Source: CADEEX01 sp964577955
GTDB taxonomy: Bacteria > Acidobacteriota > Vicinamibacteria > Vicinamibacterales > CAVVIG01
DNA: 64,000 nucleotides
Direction: 5' to 3'
NCBI GenBank assembly: GCA_964577955.1
Contig: CAZOAZ010000001.1
Location: 62,001-126,000 of the forward strand
The notes under the pieces were generated by a model. That model saw only the letters and a list, made by a program, of their open reading frames with translations, made no database searches and was not told the DNA's origin. Position numbers and translations under genes: made by a program. Of this stretch, positions 1-7,058 are shown in pieces; within the stretch, counting starts at the first letter, position 1, and every line of letters begins with the position of its first letter.

Positions 1-272
1 CGCCACCATTCGTCATTGGCGGTGTCGTTGACGCCGTCGAGCGATGCCGCCGCGGTCCAGGGATCGATGCCGACGACATACCCTTTGTGCAGCAACTGGT
101 GGCCAATCGCCATCGCGATGGTGCCGCGTCCGCCGAAGACGCCGATTTCGACCGAAATGTCCGCCTTGCTCTGTTCGACCAGTTCGGCGAGCCGCGTCCC
201 CTTGTCGGGCGTCGTCCAGCCATGGAGCGGCGCCAGGGCGGCGTCGATGCGCGAATAGAGTTCCTGGTTCAT
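1..272 (-). CDS. Class I SAM-dependent methyltransferase (partial, runs off the left edge)
   Basis: The first 90 codons are present, starting at ATG 272; the rest lies beyond base 1. Residues 39-50 read as a methyltransferase motif I (SVEIGVFGGRGT), followed by a second strand ending GIDPW, as in the Methyltransf_24-like proteins that accompany surface-glycan glycosyltransferases. The start codon overlaps the stop of the upstream glycosyltransferase as ATGA, so the two are probably translationally coupled and co-transcribed leftwards. The substrate cannot be told; a sugar or nucleotide-sugar O-methylation role is inferred from the neighbours. Confidence 0.75.
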   Translation of the reverse strand, partial: MNQELYSRIDAALAPLHGWTTPDKGTRLAELVEQSKADISVEIGVFGGRGTIAMAIGHQLLHKGYVVGIDPWTAAASLDGVNDTANDEWW

Positions 273-2371
273 TCGAGCCTTGTCGTGTTCAAGAGGATAT
301 CAATCCGCCAGAACGGTATGCGGGCGAGATGGGCCTCGCGGTCCTCGATGCCGAGGGTCACGATCAGATCGCGCCCGCCGTGCGCAGCGGCCATGCCGCA
401 CGCGAACTCGACCCCTTTGTGGGCGAACACGAACGGCCGGGAGATGCGCGTCAGATGGAAGGATGCATCGTACTCGACAAAGCGGTGCAGATAGACGCGC
501 TCCCACTGGCCGTCGCTGCCTTGGCGCCTGACGGCCTCGTGGACGAGCACCAGCTGCCGATCCGACATCGACGTCGTCGGGCCAGGCCACCCGATGGGTC
601 CGGCGGAGCCACGCCACCGCGAACCGTTGACCGGGCAGGCGACGGGCGGCTCGATGTCGTACTGTCCGTGTGCGGACGAGAAGCGAAGGATGGTCAGCGG
701 ATCGTAGCTGTGGATCGCGCGAATCGGACCGTCGCCGGTCACGAACGGCAGCCAGTTCTTCTGCACCGTGTCGTCGAAGCCGCCGACGAGGGGATGATGA
801 GTGACCACGCGTCCGTCATCCGCCAGCGTGCAGATCGACTGATGCACGCGCCCGCTCGGATGACGGTCCACGGTCGCGCACGTGAAGGCCAGCCCCTGTG
901 ACGTGGCCACGAGGCGGCAGTCCTCCAGCCCGCGCACGGCAGCGTCTCGTAACGGAGGCGTGTCCAGACTGATCTCGTCCTGGTCGAGGACGTTGAAGGC
1001 GCGATCCAGGTGCATGAGGACATTGCGGGTGCGGTACACGCCGCTGCCGTCGAGCGAACGGTAGTACAACCGCCGTTGCTCGTAGTTGACCAGGCGGCAG
1101 ATGACGGTATAGCCATCGGCCGTGCGGAGCAGGCTTGGATTGCACGGGCGCCAGCCCTCCTCGATTGCCGGCTGCAACCCCAGGTACTCGACGCCTTCGA
1201 GCGGCGACACGTAGCACACCGCGAAGCGTCGCGCCGCTTCAATCGCCGTGTCCGGGGCCAGGCGCGACAGCGCGACGCGCTCGCTGGCGGCAAAGCCGGT
1301 CTCCGCGTGAACGGTGCCAATCGCGGCTTCCGCGAGCTGAAGATCGAGTCCATGCTCATAGACGTCGGCGTGCACGAAATGCATGACCGCGTCGGGCCGG
1401 GGAAGCCGCCGGCCGCGCGAAGCATAGGCGACGGCATCCTCGATCCGGTTCTGGCGGAGGGCGAGCTTCGACAACTCGTAGAGTGGCTCGGCCCGAGCCG
1501 GGTCCGCCGCCGCGGTTTGGGTGAGCGCTGCCGCGGCGAGTTCCGCATGATCAGTGCCGGCCAGGATCTGGCCGATGCACAACCCCGAGTACCACGTCTC
1601 CGCCTCGCTGACTTCCTGGGCGTGGGCGCGGAGCGCCTGCCGGCGGCGGTAGAGCACGAGCGCTTTCAACGGATCGCCGGCGGCCCGGTACGACTGTGCG
1701 AGATAGAAGAGCACGCGCGGATCTTGCGGCGTCTCGGCGAGCTGCGCGGTCAGCCACGCAATGTCTCGAGCGATTTTGTCGACTCGCGAGGCACCATCGC
1801 TGTGATCGTGAATCCAGGCGGTGGCGAGCTGTTCGTATCGGGGACTCGACGCACACGAATAGCGCTCGTGCGTCCGTCCGATCGCGGACCAGCCGAGGCT
1901 GGCGCGCGCCAGCCGCAGATTCCAGTAGCGAAGATCGCCGGCATGCTGCCGCAAGACGATGGCATCAGCGGTCAGGCTGCGGCGTTCGAACGCCGGCGTC
2001 AGCGCGATCTCGTGGTCGGCGTCCAGAAACAGCCAATAGGTGCGATCGAGCGACCAGCCGAGTTCCGCGACCAGACACGCCGCTTCGTCGATGGCGGCGG
2101 TGCGGTTGGCGCCGAAATCCTGCCAGCGGTGATGGCAGATGCGAGCGGGGATCTGTCTGGCGCGAAAATACGCCTCGGCGAGGGCCGGCGTGTCGTCCGA
2201 CGAGCCGGTGTCACAGATGACGGCGGCGTCGAGGAGCGGACAAGCGGCGTCGAGGCAGCGCTCGAGAATCGCGCGCTCGTTGCGCACGATCATCGAGAGA
2301 CAAATGCGCGGAGTGACGCCGCTGGCGACCGAGCCGTGCTCCAGCCGCGGCGACCGCTCGGGCGGGCGCAC
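269..2371 (-). CDS. GT2 glycosyltransferase with TPR region and GH130-like beta-propeller C-terminus
   Basis: About 700 residues. Residues 23-200 look like a GT2 (GT-A) glycosyltransferase: a SMIVRNE opening, a CDTGSSDDT segment and LDADHE at 116-121 as the metal-binding DxD. Residues about 215-360 are helical TPR-like repeats. The last 290 residues carry GLEDCRLV, KNWLPF and EFACGM, which resemble the five-bladed propeller of GH130-type enzymes, so a second sugar-binding or phosphorolytic domain is inferred. The reading frame is open to 2467, but that would overlap the upstream PqqD-like gene by 82 bases. GTG at 2371 lies 14 bases past that gene's stop and is preferred. It is coupled by ATGA to the methyltransferase downstream. 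Likely role: addition of sugars to a surface polysaccharide. Confidence 0.72.
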   Translation of the reverse strand: MRPPERSPRLEHGSVASGVTPRICLSMIVRNERAILERCLDAACPLLDAAVICDTGSSDDTPALAEAYFRARQIPARICHHRWQDFGANRTAAIDEAACLVAELGWSLDRTYWLFLDADHEIALTPAFERRSLTADAIVLRQHAGDLRYWNLRLARASLGWSAIGRTHERYSCASSPRYEQLATAWIHDHSDGASRVDKIARDIAWLTAQLAETPQDPRVLFYLAQSYRAAGDPLKALVLYRRRQALRAHAQEVSEAETWYSGLCIGQILAGTDHAELAAAALTQTAAADPARAEPLYELSKLALRQNRIEDAVAYASRGRRLPRPDAVMHFVHADVYEHGLDLQLAEAAIGTVHAETGFAASERVALSRLAPDTAIEAARRFAVCYVSPLEGVEYLGLQPAIEEGWRPCNPSLLRTADGYTVICRLVNYEQRRLYYRSLDGSGVYRTRNVLMHLDRAFNVLDQDEISLDTPPLRDAAVRGLEDCRLVATSQGLAFTCATVDRHPSGRVHQSICTLADDGRVVTHHPLVGGFDDTVQKNWLPFVTGDGPIRAIHSYDPLTILRFSSAHGQYDIEPPVACPVNGSRWRGSAGPIGWPGPTTSMSDRQLVLVHEAVRRQGSDGQWERVYLHRFVEYDASFHLTRISRPFVFAHKGVEFACGMAAAHGGRDLIVTLGIEDREAHLARIPFWRIDILLNTTRLE

Positions 2372-2385
2372 GATCGGACGACGCC

Positions 2386-2784
2386 TTAGCCGGCGGTTGC
2401 GCCCGTCTGCGCGAAAGCCGGCGTGGGAACCGACACCGTCAAGACCAGCGGAATGGCCGCCGCCCATCCCAGTTTCGTGAACAGGTGACGGCGGGAGAGC
2501 TCGGTCGGCACGGCGTTCAACGGCGTGTCGAGCAGCGCGGCCTTGTCGAGCTCCTCGAGCGCGCGCCAGACGAGGGCTTCGTCAGGTTCGGTGCCCTGAT
2601 CGGCCGCGATCTGATGAGCGATCGCTTCGGTCGTCCGCGATCCGTCGGCATACGCCCACACCTTGACGGCGGCACCGTTCAGGCAGTGTGCGGTGTGTCG
2701 ATCGAGATCGTAGACCAGCACCTCACCCTGGAACTCCTCGACGCGTACTCCGTGCTGTCGTCTGGCCGGATGGAATGCTTTCAA
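2386..2784 (-). CDS. PqqD-like (RRE) protein with C-terminal Tat-like hydrophobic segment
   Basis: 132 residues from a TTG start at 2784, supported by a GAGGTG ribosome site just upstream. Residues about 8-90 have the PqqD pattern (VYDLDRHTAHCLNGAAVKVW, then a winged-helix-like helical part). PqqD folds bind leader peptides in RiPP pathways and are also common in Acidobacteria and Planctomycetes surface-glycan loci. The tail is unusual: SRRHLFTKLG, a hydrophobic run of about 17 residues, then PAFAQTGATAG, which looks like a twin-arginine or membrane-anchor signal ending in an AxA-type site. A -10-like TATATT lies on this strand at 2829-2834. It is first in a leftward operon and divergent from the nucleotidyltransferase/kinase pair, its usual partners. 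Confidence 0.7.
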   Translation of the reverse strand: MKAFHPARRQHGVRVEEFQGEVLVYDLDRHTAHCLNGAAVKVWAYADGSRTTEAIAHQIAADQGTEPDEALVWRALEELDKAALLDTPLNAVPTELSRRHLFTKLGWAAAIPLVLTVSVPTPAFAQTGATAG

Positions 2785-2926
2785 TCGTCACCTCGAAGAA
2801 GGAACGGAATCGAGACCGCTGGATGCGAAATATAACGTCGTTCGCCTTCCAATGCAGCCGTAAAAATTGCACGTGCACGACACTCGGGCGACCGGTGTCA
2901 TCAAAAGGCTGACAGAGTGATGTCGC

Positions 2927-2932
2927 TATACT
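2927..2932 (+). promoter_or_regulatory. -10-like hexamer immediately before nucleotidyltransferase start
   Basis: TATACT ends six bases before the GTG/ATG start of the nucleotidyltransferase gene. No ribosome site fits between them, so the transcript may be leaderless. A -35 with normal spacing is not obvious. Confidence 0.35.
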
Positions 2933-2938
2933 GCCCGC

Positions 2939-4081
2939 GTGATGCGCTTCACAGCCGCTCGGCGGACGGCTGACCTGCTCGGTGGTCCAGACGCCGATCG
3001 CGATCTGCTGATGGCGGCGGCGCTCGAGCCGCCCGCGGCCGCGTTGGCGGCTTGGCAGGAGTGGGGTCGTCGGCGTTCGGCCCCCTTGACTCCGATCGCC
3101 CAGCGTTGGCTGCCCCTGGTTGGGTGGAACCTGCGCTCGGCTGTCGTTGATGAGGAGTCCGCGGCGCTCTTCAGAACGGCGCATCGCGAGACGTGGGCAT
3201 CGAACCAGCGGCTGGTTGAAGAGGCCCGGCCCGGGATCGAGGCGCTTCGCTCCAGCGGCATCCGCATCATCCTCCTCAAAGGCACGGCACTCGGCCTGAG
3301 CCTCTATGAATCGCCCGGGCTGCGCGCGATTGGCGATGTCGACCTGCTCGTCGACCTCGAACAGGCGGACCGTGCGGAGGCTCTGCTGGGGACGTTTGGT
3401 TGGCAGCCGTTGCGCCGACGTCATGCGCTCGATCGGCGGATGGTGCAAGCGGCCGACCTGCGGCGGCCACCCCACGGCGCCCTGGATCTGCACTGGTATC
3501 TGCTGCGTGAATGCTGCTGGCCCGGCGTCGATCGTGGGATGTGGGAACGGGCCGAGCCGCTCGCATCCTGGCCCGGCATGCTGACGCTCAGTCCGGCCGA
3601 TCAGCTCTTGCACTCCTGCATTCATGGGCTGCGATGGAGCCTGGTCCAGGACGGGCGCTGGATCGCCGATGCGGCGCGCGTGATTCAGTCGGCACGTCCG
3701 TCGGTCGATTGGGACGTCGTCGTGGACGAGGCCCGCCGCCGCCAGCTCGGACTGCAGATGGCCGAGGCGATGCGACTGGTGCGTCGTCTCGGGCATGTAC
3801 CGGTCCCCGACTCGGCGATCGACGCCTTGGCCGCCTTGCCGGTGGCCTGGAACGAAGGTTGGGAGTGCCGGCTGAAAGGGCGGCCCGTGGTGAGCGTCGC
3901 TGGACTGTTCGTGGTCTGGAGTGGCTGGCTCCGCATCCGTCGCGGCTCCAGGGCGGCAGGCGTGGCGCCGCCACCGTGGCCCCGGTACCTCGCGGCAGCG
4001 ATCGGCGTCGAGACGTCCGCGGCGTTGGTGAAACGCCTGGCCCGCCATGCCGGGGCGCTCCTTCGAGGGACGGCGGCATGA
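2939..4081 (+). CDS. Nucleotidyltransferase family protein (NTP_transf_5-like)
   Basis: 380 residues from GTG 2939, or 379 from the adjacent ATG at 2942. Residues 108-138 contain IRIILLKG followed by RAIGDVDLLVDL, the nucleotidyltransferase-fold signature with the two metal-binding aspartates D133 and D135. Family members occur beside PqqD-like and HprK-like proteins in lasso-peptide-like and surface-polysaccharide clusters, where they are thought to adenylate or otherwise modify a peptide or glycan; the substrate here is unknown. The stop overlaps the kinase start as ATGA, so the two are coupled. It is transcribed divergently from the PqqD-like gene, with a 154-base gap between them. Confidence 0.7.
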   Translation: MMRFTAARRTADLLGGPDADRDLLMAAALEPPAAALAAWQEWGRRRSAPLTPIAQRWLPLVGWNLRSAVVDEESAALFRTAHRETWASNQRLVEEARPGIEALRSSGIRIILLKGTALGLSLYESPGLRAIGDVDLLVDLEQADRAEALLGTFGWQPLRRRHALDRRMVQAADLRRPPHGALDLHWYLLRECCWPGVDRGMWERAEPLASWPGMLTLSPADQLLHSCIHGLRWSLVQDGRWIADAARVIQSARPSVDWDVVVDEARRRQLGLQMAEAMRLVRRLGHVPVPDSAIDALAALPVAWNEGWECRLKGRPVVSVAGLFVVWSGWLRIRRGSRAAGVAPPPWPRYLAAAIGVETSAALVKRLARHAGALLRGTAA

Positions 4082-4860
4082 TCCGGCGCGTCGTCCGCGC
4101 ATTCGGCGTCGGGATTGCCATTCACAGCGATGCGCCGGACCTGTTCGACATCCTCGAACCGCAGCTTCCAGTGTTTCCGCTCGTGGAGGAGGCGGACCCC
4201 GTCTTGTCGTACCAGATCAAGGTCCGCACGACCGGCGGCGTGGCGGTCTTGCGTGGGCGCCGGACGCTGGCGCTCGTCCAGGATGTCCCGGCCGCGTCGA
4301 TCGCGCTCGTCGCCGATCTCCAGTCGGCCGTCGCGCGCAAAGCCGCCGGCTACACGTTTGTTCACGCCGGCGTTGTCGAGATCGACGGCCGGGCGCTGGT
4401 GCTGCCAGCACGCTCCCACGGCGGCAAGAGCACACTGGTGGCGGCGCTCATCCGTCACGGTGCCGGGTACGGATCCGACGAATTCGCCGTCATTGACCGC
4501 GCCGGTCGCGTCCATCCATATGCGCGTCCGCTCGCGCTTCGCACGGCGAGCGGCATGACCCGGGTGAGGGCGGCCGACCTGGGCGGATCCGTCGTTGCGC
4601 GTGCGCTTCCGGCTGGCGCCGTGGTCTTCACCGGGTTCAGCGCCGGCGCGGATCTGTCCCCGGTGCCGGCGTCGAAAGGTGAGATCGTGCTCGGACTGCT
4701 GCGCCATTGTCTGGGCGTCCGCGGCCGTCCCGCCGAGACGATGAGCGCGTTGCGCGCGGTTGCGGCGGACGCCGCAGGGTTCAGCAGTCCGCGCGGCGAG
4801 GCCGACGCCACGGCCGGCGCCCTCATTGCCATGATGCGCGAGAGCCGTCCGCCTATTTGA
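4078..4860 (+). CDS. HprK-like serine kinase/phosphorylase-related protein
   Basis: 260 residues starting at ATG 4078, which overlaps the previous stop. Residues 93-140 show the HprK-like core: FVHAGVVEIDG, then a P-loop ARSHGGKSTL at 111-120, then YGSDEFAVID, which supplies acidic residues after the loop. Canonical HprK phosphorylates HPr on serine; this short relative lacks the N-terminal HprK domain and belongs with the HprK-related proteins found next to PqqD and nucleotidyltransferases, one of which phosphorylates a lasso-peptide precursor. No HPr or precursor peptide is visible here. The gene ends tail-to-tail with the pyruvyltransferase fusion, overlapping its 3' end by eight bases. 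Confidence 0.7.
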   Translation: MIRRVVRAFGVGIAIHSDAPDLFDILEPQLPVFPLVEEADPVLSYQIKVRTTGGVAVLRGRRTLALVQDVPAASIALVADLQSAVARKAAGYTFVHAGVVEIDGRALVLPARSHGGKSTLVAALIRHGAGYGSDEFAVIDRAGRVHPYARPLALRTASGMTRVRAADLGGSVVARALPAGAVVFTGFSAGADLSPVPASKGEIVLGLLRHCLGVRGRPAETMSALRAVAADAAGFSSPRGEADATAGALIAMMRESRPPI

Positions 4861-6361
4861 GCCGGCGAATCGCGAACTGTCCGCTGCCTTCCTCGCTGTC
4901 CGGATCCACCAGCATGGCGACGCTGTTGCCGCGGACCGCGAGAAAGGCGTCGACGGCCCGGGCGACGCCGGTCCACCTGTAGTCGTCGCCGATCAACACG
5001 CCGCCGATTTTGACTTTCGGAAAGTAGTCCGTCAGATCCCGAAGAACGGCGTCATAGGAATGCTCGCCGTCGATGTAGACATAGTCGAGCGAGTGGTCGG
5101 CAAATCGGGCCACTGCCTCTTGCGACTTCGCTCTGATGACTTCGACGTGCGGATATGGCGCGAAGAGAGCACGGACCTCGCGATACTGGGCCTCGCGCCC
5201 CGCCTGGTTGGCGGGCGTGAGGTCAGTCTCCATGTCGGCCTGAAGGCCGTACTGCCAGGGGTCAATCAGATAGAGAGCCGCCGGCGAGCATGCGAGCAGC
5301 ACATGGTAGGCGAACGAGCCGACCTGCACGCCGATCTCGGCGCCGCGATCGCCCGGCTTGATCAACGAACGGACGAGCGCGGCCCGCCCGGTTCGCTGAT
5401 CAAACGGCACCGACCCGTCGGCGCTTGCGCTGGCCGCCTCGGCCACGACGGTCCCTGCGACCGAGCCTCCGCCGACCCAATCGTTCATCGCCGTGATCAG
5501 CCGATCGCGCAACGTCAGATGGGTTCCAGGATTTGGCGGCGGCGCGTCGAAATCGAAGTCGATGGCGCCCGCATAGAGCTCCTCTTTCGACGCGTGCCAG
5601 GTGTGTTCGATCAATCCCTCGAATCGTGGGTTCGTCCAACCGGCGGTTTCCGAGGCCAGAAACAGCACCGGCGTGTCGAACGCCAGACAGGGCAGGGCGG
5701 CATGCAGTCGCGTCGTGACGACGCACTTGGCGCGCCGATACAGGTTGAGTTGAAACTCGGCATAGCGCAGCCGATGCTCCGGAGTGAGAAACGGCAGAAC
5801 GGACTTTCCGTGACTCACCACGGCGATCGGCGATCGCGCCACCCGCGAGATGTGTGCGACCGTGCGCTCGTCGAGATCGACAAGATAGATCACGTCACCG
5901 CGCGTCACCGGATGGCGGGGCAGCGTCAGAGTCAGGCAGCCGGAAAAGTAGCTCGGGATCCGCCGGCGCTGCAGCTCCTCGAGCGTGTAGAGATCCCGTG
6001 CGCCAATCGGCGCGTGCGCACGGAGGTACTCCAGGTGGGCCGGAGCAAACACGTTGGGATGAAACGTTCGCGTCAGATGAATCGAGATGAAAAACGGATC
6101 GATCGCCGGCGCGGGTGGCCAGCAGGGGTCCGGTGCCGCGACGCGTAGATCGCCAGGCGCATCCTTCTCGTGCATGAACCAGCCGCTGACCACGGTCTTG
6201 ACCCGAGTGGGATGGCTGAACTGCGCGACGAATTCGCGGCCAATCGGAATCGCGGCCTCGGGCAGGAAGCGTTTCGCGGCGAGGGCCTGGAAATCGTCAC
6301 CGATGTTGATGGTGAGCGCCGAGATGTAGCCCCAGGCCTGGGGCGCGCGGCTCGCGATCAT
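4853..6361 (-). CDS. Polysaccharide pyruvyl transferase fused to a class I methyltransferase
   Basis: 502 residues from ATG 6361, chosen because the open frame upstream lies wholly inside the preceding methyltransferase gene; the start is seven bases after that gene's stop. Residues 1-260 match the polysaccharide pyruvyl transferase fold: TINIGDDFQALA at 17-28, FSGCLTLTL at 139-147, and TTRLHAALPCLAFDTPVLF at 216-234. Residues about 325-502 form a methyltransferase with AEIGVQVGSFAYHV at 341-354 and LDYVYIDGEHSYDAV. The protein therefore probably adds pyruvate and methyl decorations to a surface glycan. Fusions of these two activities are uncommon. Confidence 0.75.
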   Translation of the reverse strand: MIASRAPQAWGYISALTINIGDDFQALAAKRFLPEAAIPIGREFVAQFSHPTRVKTVVSGWFMHEKDAPGDLRVAAPDPCWPPAPAIDPFFISIHLTRTFHPNVFAPAHLEYLRAHAPIGARDLYTLEELQRRRIPSYFSGCLTLTLPRHPVTRGDVIYLVDLDERTVAHISRVARSPIAVVSHGKSVLPFLTPEHRLRYAEFQLNLYRRAKCVVTTRLHAALPCLAFDTPVLFLASETAGWTNPRFEGLIEHTWHASKEELYAGAIDFDFDAPPPNPGTHLTLRDRLITAMNDWVGGGSVAGTVVAEAASASADGSVPFDQRTGRAALVRSLIKPGDRGAEIGVQVGSFAYHVLLACSPAALYLIDPWQYGLQADMETDLTPANQAGREAQYREVRALFAPYPHVEVIRAKSQEAVARFADHSLDYVYIDGEHSYDAVLRDLTDYFPKVKIGGVLIGDDYRWTGVARAVDAFLAVRGNSVAMLVDPDSEEGSGQFAIRRLK

Positions 6362-6368
6362 GCCGTGC

Positions 6369-7058
6369 CTACCGTTTACGAAAGAGCAGCGTGTTGCCGC
6401 CGTCCAGTTCGCCGACGATGTCGCAGGCCTCGAAGAACCGACGCAGCGACCGCACTTTCGTCGGCAGCCCGCCGACCGTGACGAGCGCATTCGAGAGCAG
6501 CGCATATCCGCCGCCGGCCACCTTCGGCAGATAGAGCTCCGCGTCGAGCAGCGCGCCCGCTTCGGAGAAGTTGCCGTCGAGATGCAGGAAGTCGATGGTG
6601 CCGACACGGTCGGCCGCGTTGGCCGAAGGCTCGGCCACGATGGTGCAGAGGTCAGCCAACGCCCAGGTGTCGAGCATGTCGCTGAATTGTGTCCGGATCG
6701 CCGCCATGTCCAGCCCTGACCACCAGACGGCGTTCACGTCGTCGTGAGGGAGACCACCAACCGCCTCCTCGTTCGACCAGGCATCGATCACGTAGGCATG
6801 GCCGTGGCCCTGGTATCGGAGGCCGGCGAGCATCGGGAGCGTGCACGAGCCGGTGAATGCGCCGATTTCGACCGCGACCGATGGACGCGTCAGGACGACC
6901 GTTTGCAGGAGCAGCTTCGCCTTCTGATTCGAGCACCAGCTGTGTTCCAGGGCGGCGATGATGCGCGATTCGAGGTCGCGAAACGCGGGCGTGTCGAGGA
7001 CGGCGAGGTCGTACTCGCCCGCGAGCGACAAGCACTCCGGATACCACTGTGCGATCAC
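6369..7058 (-). CDS. Class I SAM-dependent methyltransferase
   Basis: 229 residues from GTG 7058, which overlaps the stop of the GT25 fusion as GTGA; a longer open frame upstream (to 7169) is inside that gene and was rejected. SVAVEIGAFTGSCTLPML is motif I, VIDAWSNEEA the second strand, and GTIDFLHLDGNFSEAGALLD a motif seen in Methyltransf_24-like enzymes of glycan loci. It resembles the methyltransferase domains of its neighbours, suggesting duplication within the locus. The product is presumably cytoplasmic and acts on a nucleotide sugar or lipid-linked glycan; this is inference. Confidence 0.72.
   Translation of the reverse strand: MIAQWYPECLSLAGEYDLAVLDTPAFRDLESRIIAALEHSWCSNQKAKLLLQTVVLTRPSVAVEIGAFTGSCTLPMLAGLRYQGHGHAYVIDAWSNEEAVGGLPHDDVNAVWWSGLDMAAIRTQFSDMLDTWALADLCTIVAEPSANAADRVGTIDFLHLDGNFSEAGALLDAELYLPKVAGGGYALLSNALVTVGGLPTKVRSLRRFFEACDIVGELDGGNTLLFRKR

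Noticed and set aside
1010..2389. 459-codon plus-strand frame
   Set aside because: Antisense shadow of the GT2 gene, without ribosome site or family motifs.
2723..4102. 459-codon minus-strand frame over the nucleotidyltransferase
   Set aside because: The plus-strand nucleotidyltransferase has its GDVDLLV motif and coupled start; the antisense frame is low complexity.
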